Positions 26,250-35,448 of a DNA stretch of 64,000 bases are shown piece by piece. The stretch's first letter is position 1. Every line of letters starts with the position of its first letter. The stretch spans positions 3,673,199-3,737,198 of the forward strand of contig CP000875.1 of NCBI GenBank assembly GCA_000018565.1, given 5' to 3'. The DNA is from Herpetosiphon aurantiacus DSM 785 (GTDB lineage Bacteria > Chloroflexota > Chloroflexia > Chloroflexales > Herpetosiphonaceae). Made by a program: the position numbers and the translations under genes. Under the pieces are notes generated by a model, which was given only the letters and a program-made list of their open reading frames with translations, did no database searches and was not told where the DNA came from.

Positions 26250-27584
26250 ATGAGTAATTCTGTCCGTGAACGGATGCATGTCACCGCCAAACCCAAGGAA
26301 CGTGCCCTATTAGTCGGGGGCGATATCTATAATAATCGCGAAGCTTGGCACATCGACGATTCACTTGATGAATTGGCGTTACTGGCCGATACTGCTGGAC
26401 TCGAGGTGGTTGGCACGGTTTCGCAAAAGCTTGATCATCCCAATCCCAAAACCTATATCGGGCCAGGTAAAGTGCGCGAAGTTGCTGATTTGCGTTCGGA
26501 AACGCCCTACGATGTGGTGATTTTCGATGAGGAGCTTTCGCCTTCGCAAGCCCGCAACCTCGAAGAAGCAATCAAAGTTAAAGTGATCGATCGCACAACC
26601 TTGATTTTGGATATTTTTGCCCAACACGCTCGCACCCGTGAAGGGAGTTTGCAGGTGGAGTTGGCGCAATACGATTATTTGCTGCCGCGTTTGCGCCGCG
26701 CTTGGACCCACCTTGAGCGCCAATCTGGCGGTGGTGGCGGTGGTTCGGGGGTCGGGGTTGGGTTGCGCGGGCCTGGTGAAACCCAGCTCGAAAGTGACCA
26801 ACGAATAATTGGCAAACGCATCGCCTTGTTGAAAGAACAATTGGCTGATGTGCATCGTCATCGCGAATTGTATCGCCAAAACCGCCAAGAATCGGGCTTG
26901 CCAATTATTTCGGTGGTTGGCTACACCAACGCTGGCAAATCGACCTTGCTCAATCGTTTGGCTCAAGCCGATGTGCTGGCAGCCGATATGCTGTTTGCCA
27001 CGCTCGACCCAACCACCCGCAAAGTGGCCTTACCTGGTGGTCGCGCAGTTTTGATGACTGATACGGTCGGATTTATTCAACGCTTGCCAACTGCCTTGGT
27101 CGCTGCATTCCGCGCTACCTTGGAAGAAATTGCCGAAGCCGATGTGTTATTGCACGTTTTGGATCTGACCCATGCCAATGTTGAAGAGCAATTCAAAACC
27201 GTGATTGATACGCTCAGCGAACTCAAAGTGCAGGATAAGCCAATTCTGACCGTGTTCAACAAAATCGACAAGATCGATAGCCCCAGCGATGCCGAAATTG
27301 TGCGTATGATCACAGAGTTGGGCTTGCCGATCGATCGTTGGGTGGCGATTTCGGCTCAACAAAACATTGGAATTGATCGCTTACAAACCGCGATTGAACA
27401 GATGTTGATGGAGCGTATGGTTAAATTTGAGGTCATGATTCCCTATCGAGCCAACGAGCTGGTAGCGCTTTGGCATGAACGTGGGATGATCGAAAGCGAA
27501 GAATTTGGCGCTGAAGGCACAACCTTGCGTGGTGCAGTGCCCCGCCAATTTGCCCATCGCTTCGAGCCATATCGCGTAAAATAA
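26250..27584 (+). CDS. hflX: Ribosome-associated GTPase HflX
   Basis: The 444-residue protein has the HflX N-terminal domain (TYIGPGKVREV near 70-80, FDEELSPSQARNLE), the hallmark GLRGPGETQLE, and a G domain with GYTNAGKST, DTVGFI and NKID. The glycine-rich linker before the hallmark (GGGGGGSG) is usual. HflX binds 50S subunits and splits or rescues stalled or stressed ribosomes. AAGGAGATCT precedes the ATG. It is a single gene ending at a strong terminator. Confidence 0.97.
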   Translation: MSNSVRERMHVTAKPKERALLVGGDIYNNREAWHIDDSLDELALLADTAGLEVVGTVSQKLDHPNPKTYIGPGKVREVADLRSETPYDVVIFDEELSPSQARNLEEAIKVKVIDRTTLILDIFAQHARTREGSLQVELAQYDYLLPRLRRAWTHLERQSGGGGGGSGVGVGLRGPGETQLESDQRIIGKRIALLKEQLADVHRHRELYRQNRQESGLPIISVVGYTNAGKSTLLNRLAQADVLAADMLFATLDPTTRKVALPGGRAVLMTDTVGFIQRLPTALVAAFRATLEEIAEADVLLHVLDLTHANVEEQFKTVIDTLSELKVQDKPILTVFNKIDKIDSPSDAEIVRMITELGLPIDRWVAISAQQNIGIDRLQTAIEQMLMERMVKFEVMIPYRANELVALWHERGMIESEEFGAEGTTLRGAVPRQFAHRFEPYRVK

Positions 27585-27593
27585 GCCATATCC

Positions 27594-27640
27594 AAACACT
27601 GGGTTAGATTAATTATCAATTTAACCCAGTGTTTTTTATT
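27594..27640 (+). terminator. Rho-independent terminator of hflX
   Basis: Perfect 13-bp arms at 27594-27606 and 27622-27634 with the second arm running into a T tract (27632-27637). It sits 10 bases after the hflX stop. Confidence 0.92.
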
Positions 27641-27656
27641 GATAATTGATGTGTTC

Positions 27657-27688
27657 CCTCGCCCACAGCAGCGGGCGAGGTTTTTTTT
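27657..27688 (+). terminator. Second terminator-like hairpin after hflX
   Basis: CCTCGCCC at 27657-27664 pairs with GGGCGAGG at 27673-27680, followed by eight T. The arms resemble part of the dispersed palindromic repeats, which suggests a repeat unit recruited as a back-up terminator. Confidence 0.75.
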
Positions 27689-27746
27689 AGTTTAATGGTT
27701 CAGCCTTGAGCGATTCAACCATTGCTAGCTTTGCTGCTTTCGTGAG

Positions 27747-29702
27747 TTATTGTCGCATTCCCCACAACTGTATTTGCCCGCCTTCAATCGCTAGATAAAG
27801 CCGATTATCAGGCGAAAGCATGCCTTGTTTGATCCGATACATTGGCATTCCATCGCTGAGTCGATAGACAATCGCTGTATGATCAGGCAAATTAACCGGA
27901 ATGATCATAAAATCAGCATTGTTAACGATTTGGATAGGAACACTTTTTCGATATGATTGATACCTTATATTATCATAATCAATCGCAAATTGACCTTCAA
28001 CTGCGCCAAAAGTTCTGACAATACTTAAATCGTTGCGATTAAGCAATGCTGCAATAATTGACTGAGGATTTTCCTCGAAGCTTGCAATAATGGAATTATT
28101 ATCGCTGCTAAATGATAATTCTCTGACTGGATACGGAAATATCCTAGCTTGAATAAATGATTTAAGCGCTAGATCGTAGATCTGTAATTCGTTATTATTG
28201 AAAATAAAGCCAATTTGCTTCCCATCAGCGCTAAAATAGGCATCATTTAAGGTTTTAGTAACGGTAAAGCTACTATGCAGCTGATCGGCTTGGAAAAGTT
28301 TTAGCGCAAGTGGCTCATTCATTCCAGTAAATTGCTTTTCGCTGGTTACTATCCAATCGTTTGCACCATGAACAATCGCCATGCCCGAAGCTACATCACC
28401 AAAGAATGGCAATCGTTGCTGGCGAATTAATGGTGGATCTTGATTAACCGCCCAAATATTTTCGCCATTGCTGATGCGTTGACCATCGCTACTAAATGTT
28501 GGGCGGGTATAGGTGCGATACATCGTATCAATCGGCTGATTTGGAAAAGTTTTGAAAAGGCGTGCTTGATTCACATCGAGCAATTGAAAACCATCACCCG
28601 TTGCATAGAGGGTATTGTCGGGGCTGAAATTGCCATACGTGTAAGCTGGAATAACCAACGACGTGACAACTGCTGAATTCAAATCGATCAATTGAATCGA
28701 GTGCTGAAAAAACACCGCAGCATAGGTACTATCAGGGCTAAATCGTAGATACAGCGACTGCTCATCAGTATAAATCGTTGTTTGATCGATGACCCGCTCG
28801 ATGGCTACTCCTAAGCCAACCGCTAAACCTGGTGGCGGCTCAAGCTGGGCGAAAAATGCTTGATTTGGGCTATAAGCACCATAACCACCAGCATGATTTG
28901 GAATTGATTGGGTTCCAATGCGTGGTTCACTTGCATCCCATTGGTTCACATCAACCATCTGCTCAGTCTCATCAAGAAACGCGCCTGTTTGGCTTACGTA
29001 ACGGCGAAGCGTTGCCTTAGCTGGAGCAGGATTAATTAAATCGGGGTTGAGCAATAGGTTAATCGTGGCACTATCAGCACTAATGCTAAGGTTGTAGATC
29101 GTTGCCGGAACTTGAGCAACATAGCGTTGCTCTAAACTTGGTAGATCATACACCACAATATTGATCGCCGTTGCAATCGCAATAAATTGATTATTCGGCG
29201 CAATCGCAAGATCAATTACGTCACCCAAACCAATTTTTTGTAAGAGACTGAGGTTAGGCAAGCTTGCCAAATTGATCGTTTCGACACGACGTTCTGGTAA
29301 TAGTACCGGATTGGCATAGGTTGTTTGATCATTCAAATCAAAGGTTAGCGGTGGATCAAGCGTCGTTGGCATAAGGCTTGGCAGTGGCTCGTTGATCAAA
29401 ATTGGATCGGGCAATGGTTCAATGCTAGCTGTAAAAGGGGTTGGGCTTGGTGCTATGGTTGGCTCAACCGTTGGTGTTGCCAAAACTTGGGCCGCCTCAG
29501 TTGGCGTTACTGGCTCGTTGGTTGCTACCAGCGATGGCGTTGCTGAATGCTGGGTTCGTTGGGTTGGGTTTGCTTGGGCTTGAGTTTCAATCGATGCTGT
29601 GATTTGGGCCGTAGCTGTCGATTGGCTTTGGCTTGGTTGACAAGCACTCAGCCCAAGCACAATCGTGCCGCAAAGAAATAATCCCACAAGACGCTTAAAC
29701 AT
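27747..29702 (-). CDS. Large WD40/PD40-like beta-propeller lipoprotein
   Basis: Lipobox LSAC (Cys21) is followed by a roughly 90-residue Thr/Pro/Ser-rich linker, then a propeller of about 500 residues. Repeats of the S-P-D or S-x-D form occur about seven times: YSPNQAFFAQ, FSPDSTYAAVF, FSPDNTLYATG, FSSDGQRIS, FSADGKQIGF, FSSDNNSIIAS and LSPDNRLYLAI. It is probably a seven-bladed surface-anchored propeller; ligand unknown. The ATG follows AAGGAGGAGTT, but that ribosome site lies inside a strong hairpin, so translation may be controlled. Confidence 0.87.
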   Translation of the reverse strand: MFKRLVGLFLCGTIVLGLSACQPSQSQSTATAQITASIETQAQANPTQRTQHSATPSLVATNEPVTPTEAAQVLATPTVEPTIAPSPTPFTASIEPLPDPILINEPLPSLMPTTLDPPLTFDLNDQTTYANPVLLPERRVETINLASLPNLSLLQKIGLGDVIDLAIAPNNQFIAIATAINIVVYDLPSLEQRYVAQVPATIYNLSISADSATINLLLNPDLINPAPAKATLRRYVSQTGAFLDETEQMVDVNQWDASEPRIGTQSIPNHAGGYGAYSPNQAFFAQLEPPPGLAVGLGVAIERVIDQTTIYTDEQSLYLRFSPDSTYAAVFFQHSIQLIDLNSAVVTSLVIPAYTYGNFSPDNTLYATGDGFQLLDVNQARLFKTFPNQPIDTMYRTYTRPTFSSDGQRISNGENIWAVNQDPPLIRQQRLPFFGDVASGMAIVHGANDWIVTSEKQFTGMNEPLALKLFQADQLHSSFTVTKTLNDAYFSADGKQIGFIFNNNELQIYDLALKSFIQARIFPYPVRELSFSSDNNSIIASFEENPQSIIAALLNRNDLSIVRTFGAVEGQFAIDYDNIRYQSYRKSVPIQIVNNADFMIIPVNLPDHTAIVYRLSDGMPMYRIKQGMLSPDNRLYLAIEGGQIQLWGMRQ

Positions 29703-29745
29703 AACTCCTCCTTAGATGCATAGCTCTATCATCTAAGAAGGAGTT
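29703..29745 (-). promoter_or_regulatory. Leader hairpin that covers the ribosome-binding site of the propeller lipoprotein gene
   Basis: Arms of 16 bases at 29703-29718 and 29730-29745 pair with a single C/T difference (a G-U pair in the transcript) around an 11-base loop. On the leftward mRNA the second arm contains AAGGAGG and ends directly at the ATG. No T-run follows, so it is not a normal terminator. Confidence 0.65.
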
Positions 29746-29795
29746 GCGACACGACATCATACGGGGCTGATAGTTGGCTCATAATTAACTGAGAA

Positions 29796-31076
29796 CTAAT
29801 CGGCCTGTTCGCTCAATAAACGCACTTCAGCAGGTTTATTGGCCAGCGCAAACAGCGTATCACCAGCATAGACGACATACAAATATTCGTTATTGCGATA
29901 GCTCCAACGGCGTTGGCTTGACAATGGCGCACCAAGGTTGGCTTCTAAAGCTTTTTTGATAAATGGCAATTTGGCATCGAAGCTTGTATTGATGCGGCTA
30001 TACATGGCACGGTTGATCGTTTCACGTAGCGCGGCATCGGCGGCAGAGGCATTTTGAGCGGCCACAATTGCACTAAGTTGCTTGACTACCGACCAATTGG
30101 TTGTGCCAGTGGCGGCAATTGGCGTATACAGCGCATCCAGCGAGAAAAGTTGGGCTGCATAGGCCGCGCCATCGCCAGCTTGCAAGCGGCTGCTGTTACC
30201 CAACGGCACTCCAACGAGCTTGCGCGGTGGCCGACTGATAAATTGATAAAAGGCTTGATCCGGTCGGTAATCCACGCCCAACGCGCCATAGGTAAATTGC
30301 ATCAAGGCATTATAAACATCTTGATCGGTCAGATCATTGGCGCGAAGCACAATATCCCATTGATTGTATGGGCTAATAATTACATCACGGCCATACACCT
30401 CGCCAGTATAGCGCACGCCCTTCACGCTAAAATCCATGCCAACCCGAATCGGCGAGCCAAGTTTGTTTTTGAAGGCATATTGATGAAACATCCAATCAGG
30501 CCGATATTCACCCTTGGCCAGTTTATAGACTTCGTTGCGCAGTTGTGCGCCAAGGGTATTGGGGCGTGGGCCAGTGCTGGGAAGGCTACTTTCATCAAGC
30601 AATTTCAAGGTATATTCAACACTATAGCCCCGTGGATCATCTTTATAGCCAGGTGCAACCGTGCTATGGGCAAAGAAATAGTCACGATTAATGGGAATCG
30701 CATAGGTATCACGAAAATAGCGAATTAATTCAACCAAGGCTTTGGTTTGGGCAGTAGTGATCGGCGTACCATCATTTGGTCCCTCAACCTCAACTCCAAT
30801 CGCGTATACATTGATTTCGCCGCCGCTATAGCCGCGTGCCCAACTGCGTACTCCAGCATGCCAAGCAATATAGGATTTTTCATTGACGTAGTGATAGGTC
30901 TTACCATCACGGGCAATCAAATAATTATAACTGGAGCGAACTTCGGGCCGCAAATTCCATTCGAGTGAGCCATAGCCCGCCGTTTCGTGTAAAATCACAA
31001 ATTCCGGCTTGAAACTCGTGGTGTTACGGGCGGTTTTGTTGGGGGTTTTGTTGAGATACGAGGTATCAAACTGCAT
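29796..31076 (-). CDS. N-acetylmuramoyl-L-alanine amidase (Amidase_2/PGRP fold) with C-terminal extension
   Basis: The first 180 residues are an Amidase_2 domain. His30 (FVILHETAG) is the first zinc ligand, IAWHAGVRSW and the segment INVYAIGVEVEG mark the core, and FFAHSTVAPGYKDDPRGYS carries the second His and the Asp that replaces Cys. About 240 residues follow that I do not recognise. No signal peptide is visible, so it is either exported by another route or released on lysis. It should cut the bond between MurNAc and L-Ala in peptidoglycan. No phage genes are nearby. Confidence 0.87.
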   Translation of the reverse strand: MQFDTSYLNKTPNKTARNTTSFKPEFVILHETAGYGSLEWNLRPEVRSSYNYLIARDGKTYHYVNEKSYIAWHAGVRSWARGYSGGEINVYAIGVEVEGPNDGTPITTAQTKALVELIRYFRDTYAIPINRDYFFAHSTVAPGYKDDPRGYSVEYTLKLLDESSLPSTGPRPNTLGAQLRNEVYKLAKGEYRPDWMFHQYAFKNKLGSPIRVGMDFSVKGVRYTGEVYGRDVIISPYNQWDIVLRANDLTDQDVYNALMQFTYGALGVDYRPDQAFYQFISRPPRKLVGVPLGNSSRLQAGDGAAYAAQLFSLDALYTPIAATGTTNWSVVKQLSAIVAAQNASAADAALRETINRAMYSRINTSFDAKLPFIKKALEANLGAPLSSQRRWSYRNNEYLYVVYAGDTLFALANKPAEVRLLSEQAD

Positions 31077-31226
31077 ACAAGCTCCTTACATGATGCCAAT
31101 CATTGCATCATTACTACCGCTCCTAATATTCCCGTTGTTAATGTACTACAAAATATAGAAACTAAGGAATTGGTTCAGTGAAGGGCGGGGTACGAATATC
31201 GCTGGTATGAGGAAGCGCCAATCGCC

Positions 31227-31261
31227 ACAAAAAAAGGACGTAGCAAGTTTGCTACGTCCTT
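31227..31261 (-). terminator. Terminator of the tRNA-Lys transcript
   Basis: Arms at 31234-31246 and 31249-31261 (core GGACGTAGC) form a near-perfect hairpin. Read leftward it is followed by a run of T (complement of the A run at 31229-31235). It begins 7 bases after the 3' end of the tRNA. Confidence 0.9.
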
Positions 31262-31267
31262 GATGTT

Positions 31268-31342
31268 TGGTGAGCCGGGTGGGACTCGAACCCACAACCA
31301 GCTGATTAAGAGTCAGATGCTCGACCATTGAGCTACCGGCCC
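31268..31342 (-). tRNA. tRNA-Lys (anticodon CTT)
   Basis: The leftward 75-base cloverleaf has acceptor GGGCCGG pairing with CCGGCTC (one G-U), D arm around GCTCAATGGTCGAGC, anticodon stem CTGA/TCAG with loop CTCTTAA and a T arm with GGTTCGAGTCC. CCA is encoded in the gene. It is the only tRNA in the window. Confidence 0.97.
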
Positions 31343-31461
31343 AAACAGCGTCTGCAAGTATACACAGCCGTTGAATTTTTGTCAAATTATTAACATGAGC
31401 TCAGCATAATGGCTCCAATGCCGATCACCATGATCCCCTAGCGCACTAACCCAACCCCTCA

Positions 31462-32058
31462 TTAAACAAAGGTTTGGGCAGCCAATGGTAAATGCCCAAC
31501 ATCACCATGGCGAATTAAACAACGCCAACCTTGATCGGTAATACTCATCTCAGTTAAACCACAATGTTGAATATCGGCGTTGATCCAATGGGTATTGGCT
31601 GCTCCAAAAATCGCTGCAACTACCGCACTAATCAAATTGCCATGACTCACCAAGAGAATCTGCTCGTCGGCTCGAGCTGGGCCAAAATACTTTTGCCAGA
31701 GGTCAGCAAATTGCGCTGCCCCTGCAGCAACAATCGCAGGCTCAAGTTTGGCAAAAAAGGCTTGGGTCGATTGAGGCAAGGCTTCTTCATTGGGAATCGA
31801 AGGAATTAATTCGAGCAACAATGGCTCAATTTGCAAGGGAATATTCGGATGCTGTTGCTGAAGCCATTGGGCAGTTTCAGTCGCACGAATACTCGGGCTA
31901 TGCCAAATCTGGCTGATCGGTAGCGCAGCCAAGCGCGTTGCCAACGCCTGAGCTTGTTGCTGCCCTAAATCGGTCAACGCTCCATCGGGCATCGCCGATT
32001 CGCCAGCTTGATTGCAATACTGTCCATGGCGAACCAAATAGATTGTCCGTTTAGCCAT
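31462..32058 (-). CDS. Histidine phosphatase family protein (phosphoglycerate-mutase-like)
   Basis: About 198 residues. The catalytic RHG motif sits right at the N-terminus (YLVRHGQYCNQAG), with DLGQQQAQALATRLA, WHSPSIRATETA and the second histidine in ILLVSHGNLI. These are the signatures of histidine phosphatases of the cofactor-dependent mutase-like branch. Substrate unknown: sugar phosphate, nucleotide or phosphoprotein. AAAGGAGG stands before the ATG at 32056-32058. Confidence 0.9.
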   Translation of the reverse strand: MAKRTIYLVRHGQYCNQAGESAMPDGALTDLGQQQAQALATRLAALPISQIWHSPSIRATETAQWLQQQHPNIPLQIEPLLLELIPSIPNEEALPQSTQAFFAKLEPAIVAAGAAQFADLWQKYFGPARADEQILLVSHGNLISAVVAAIFGAANTHWINADIQHCGLTEMSITDQGWRCLIRHGDVGHLPLAAQTFV

Positions 32059-32270
32059 CCAAACCCTCCTTTGATTGATCAGGAGCCTCAGCATAGCAAA
32101 TTTTAGCCGACTGCCAATGATAGCAAACTGAGATCCTCAGCCAAAAAGAGCTAGCAAATGGATCGTACTTTTGGCTATTGACAGCAGCCATTAGCTCTAC
32201 GATGATATGGAAATCCCCAAACTTGTTTCCATGGCGATTTGTTGGCGTTGTTTTAAGGGAATGTGTGATT

Positions 32271-34105
32271 ATGCATATACCAATCCTTTCGCGCATCAGC
32301 ACAAAAATTACCTTAGCCAGTGCGTTCTTGCTGTTTGCAACAATTTTGCTGGTGGTCATTGGGCTATTGCGTGGCTTTGCTCAAACGCGCACCGATGTAA
32401 CCACCGCTAGTCAACATGGTTTGCAAAATCAAGGTCAGGTAGCCTTGTTTGATCTCACGCAAGTTGAGGCCAAATTGCTCAATGCCAACCTTGAGCAAGC
32501 CGCCAGCACGACTCGCCATCTAGTTAGTTTGTTTAATAGCCTTGATCAAGTTCCGAGCCTGAGCTTGGATGACCCATTGAGCCAACTCACAACTGGCCCT
32601 GCCAACAATCGTTTTGATGCTAACCCCGACCGCAAGAGCGATTTAGTGATTTTTGCCAATACGCCTGATAGCGCGTTACTGCGTCAAAACCTACGCGATT
32701 CGCAGATTCTCGATGCGATTTTCCCTGGGGTTTTGGCCAATTTGGGCGATGCGCTAGCAATTTATTATGTTAGCAACGAAGGCATGACCCGCTATTATCC
32801 GGTTTCGAATTTGCAAGATATTGTGCCGTCTGATTTCGATGTGCCCAACGAAAATTTTTATACGATTGTGGCGGCAACCCGCAACCCTGAACGCAAAACC
32901 GTTTGGACAGATATTTACTCGGATGAATTGGGCAAAGGCTTACTAACAACCGTCAGTTCGCCAATTTACCAAGGCGATCAATTTCGTGGCTTTATTGGTA
33001 TCGATATTACACTCAATGAATTTTTGAAACAACTTGATACGATTCCACGCCCAGTAGCTATGCTTTTGTGCTTGATCAACAGGGCGATGTGATTGCTGCG
33101 CCCCAAATTGCGCTCCAAACATTTTTGAATATTCCTAGCTCGCAAACCCTTAGCCCAAGCCAAACCCTCGAACTTCAGATGAACCCCACCACCGCGCCAG
33201 CATTAGCCAGTGTGCTTGAGCGAATGCAGAATAACCAAAGCGGCATTCAAACGCTCCAGGCGAACAATCAAGAACTAGTGGTAGCCAACGCTGCACTCAC
33301 CTCGATCAATTGGCATATTGTGGTGGTTGCGCCTAAAACCGAGATCACCAGTGAAGCCCAAGCGGTCACCGCCACAATCGAAACCAGTTCAGGCCGAATT
33401 GTTGGCAAACTGCTGTGGTTTTTGGCAGCCTTGACTATTATCACCCTGCTAGCGACTTGGTTGATCAGCAATCGGCTGAGTCAGCCAATCGTGGCGTTGG
33501 TGCAAAATACCCAAGCCTTAGCCGAATCGAATCAGTTTGTGCAGTTGCCCGAGCAAAGCAACGATGAGCTAGGATTTTTGGCTCGCGCCTTCAATCAAAT
33601 GGCTAGTAAAGTTCAGTCAGCGCAACAAAGTCTCCAACAAGTCAATCAAAATCTTGAGCAAACCGTGCAGCAACGCACCCATGAGCTAGAACAAGAGCGC
33701 GAATCGTTGCAACAAACCCTTGATCAACTCCAACAGGCCAATAGTACAGTGGCCAAACTGACCGCGCCAATTATTCCGGTGGCCCAAGGCGTGGTGGTTG
33801 TACCAATTACTGGTAGCCTGAATACCGAGCGAATCGAGCAATTGCAACAAGCCATGTTGCGCACTGCTGAGCGCCTACGGATTCATACCGTAATTCTCGA
33901 TGTGACCGGACTTGAAGTTTTGGAAGATTCTGCGACCTTTGTCCGCAGCCTTGATGCCTTGCGCTTGCTTGGTTCAAAAGCAATGTTGGTTGGGGTAAGT
34001 GCCGATTTTGCCCAAGATTTGATTCAGAGCGGCATCAATCTTGATTCAGTTACGACCATGGCCAATCTTCAAGCAGCTGTCCGAGCAACATTAAATCAAG
34101 CCTAG
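32271..34105 (+). pseudogene. Cache-HAMP-coiled-coil-STAS sensor, broken by a one-base frameshift
   Basis: Two overlapping frames make one protein. The first (from ATG 32271) has a membrane helix at 13-35 and an extracytoplasmic Cache-like domain ending GFIGIDITLNEFLKQLDTIP; it then runs into a stop at 33090-33092. The second frame continues the Cache domain (YAFVLDQQGDVIAAP), then a second membrane helix, HAMP (SNRLSQPIVALVQNTQALAE), a long coiled coil and an RsbR-like STAS domain. STAS carries Ser in LEDSA at the usual phospho-site. Adding one C in the CCC at 33050-33052 restores a single reading frame of about 610 residues. It may be a recent mutation or a sequencing error. Confidence 0.85.
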
Positions 34106-34125
34106 AACTTAACGAACCACATAAT

Positions 34126-34161
34126 AAACCCCCGATCCATTTGGTATGGATCGGGGGGTTT
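34126..34161. terminator. Bidirectional terminator between convergent genes
   Basis: CCCCCGATCCAT at 34129-34140 pairs with 34146-34157 around a 5-base loop, followed by GTTT on the right and flanked by A-rich sequence on the left. It lies between the STAS sensor and the leftward binding-protein gene. Confidence 0.8.
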
Positions 34162-34175
34162 GGTTCGATGCGGGT

Positions 34176-35177
34176 CTAGCGGTCAGGAATAACATCTAAG
34201 AACAAGGTTGAATAGGCCCGACCCAACTCAATTGGCTCTTTGAGTGCGCCCTGGGTTTGCAACATTTGGTGGGTAAACGACCAAAGATCGGGTCGCATAT
34301 CGCCAATTTTGGTGTTCGCAGGCTTGATCAACTTCAGCATTTCAGTTAAGCGCCGTAGTTGGGCATCGCGATTGAGCTTAACATCGTAGGTCACAACATA
34401 ATCAACCGCTTGGCTTGGATTAGCAATTACGTCATTCCAACCTTTGAAGGTAGCTTTGAGGAAACGGGTGACCAAATCGGGATTTTCAGTTGCCATTTTT
34501 TCGGTAGTAATAATCACCAACTCATAGCTATTGATGCCGTAATCGCTCATCAACATAATTGAGGGTGGATAGCCCCGCTCGCTTAATTCAATTGCTTCGT
34601 TGATATTCCAAGCCACCAACGCATCAATTTCGCCATCAATTAACTGATCGATACCTGAATCGAAGCGTGGTAAGGGCTTGGCGCTCTCCAAATCGATGCC
34701 TTGGGCGGTCAGCAAGGTATTGTAAAGCTGGGTTGCCCCGCCTTCCGAGACCAGCACTTTCTTGCCAACCAAATCTTGGGGCGTGCGAATATTAGCGCCA
34801 GGCAAGGAAAGAATCGCTAATGGGCTATTTTGGGTTAGCACGGCAATCCCAACCACAGGTTTGCCATTAGCACGAGCTTGAATCACACTATCGGCGCTGG
34901 CTACCCCAAAATCAGCGGCCCCACTACTGACTTTTTCAGTACCATCAATATAGCCGTTAGCATCAAAACCGCCTGCAATCAACTCGACATTCAAATTCTG
35001 CTCGCCAAAACGACCATTCTTTTCAGCAGCAAAAAAGCCCGACGACGAATAATCAAAAACCCAGTTCAACTGAAGCTTGACCGAATCCTTAGGGGCTGGG
35101 GTGGGGGTTGCTTGGCTCGTACTACAAGCAGCCAGTAACACCAGCATGAGCACACTGAGATAGCTTAACCGGCGCAT
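34176..35177 (-). CDS. ABC transporter substrate-binding lipoprotein, NMT1/THI5-like
   Basis: About 333 residues with lipobox LAAC (Cys18), followed by a Thr/Pro linker. The SsuA/THI5-like fold is seen in LQLNWVFDYSSSGFFAAEK, GAADFGVASADSVIQARANG and the later DALVAWNINEAIEL. Relatives bind thiamine precursors, riboflavin or sulfonates. No permease or ATPase gene is next to it, and I find no TPP-type leader, so the ligand is open. The start at 35175-35177 has GAGGAG upstream. It is divergent from the SDR gene. Confidence 0.88.
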   Translation of the reverse strand: MRRLSYLSVLMLVLLAACSTSQATPTPAPKDSVKLQLNWVFDYSSSGFFAAEKNGRFGEQNLNVELIAGGFDANGYIDGTEKVSSGAADFGVASADSVIQARANGKPVVGIAVLTQNSPLAILSLPGANIRTPQDLVGKKVLVSEGGATQLYNTLLTAQGIDLESAKPLPRFDSGIDQLIDGEIDALVAWNINEAIELSERGYPPSIMLMSDYGINSYELVIITTEKMATENPDLVTRFLKATFKGWNDVIANPSQAVDYVVTYDVKLNRDAQLRRLTEMLKLIKPANTKIGDMRPDLWSFTHQMLQTQGALKEPIELGRAYSTLFLDVIPDR

Positions 35178-35448
35178 CCTAACTCCTCGGCGAGACAGAA
35201 GCTTAACCATGGGCAACCTCCATGAACAAAAAAGCACTAAGCGCAATATAATCTAGATACGGGCTGTGTAAATGTCATTATTAGATCGACTAAAGTCCTT
35301 GTCAAGGTCTATAAGTCCTAGCCAAGCGCTAGGCGTATACCCTGAAGCAAGCCCAATTAAGTGTCAGATTTTTGGGCCTGCTGGCCCTCTCTACTACGGC
35401 AGATAATTAAGCTATATAGCTAGTTTGTGTTGAGTAGAAAGGATTTCC

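Noticed and set aside
29796-31076. Phage endolysin as sign of a prophage
   Set aside because: No holin, structural, integrase or att-like sequence nearby; solitary amidase genes are common in such genomes.
31268-31342. tRNA-Lys gene as integration site
   Set aside because: No direct repeat of the tRNA 3' end and no integrase in the window.
35178-35448. TPP riboswitch before the THI5-like binding protein
   Set aside because: The conserved CTGAGA, ACCC-TTGAACCTGA and GGATAATGCCAGCG-type elements are absent on the relevant strand.
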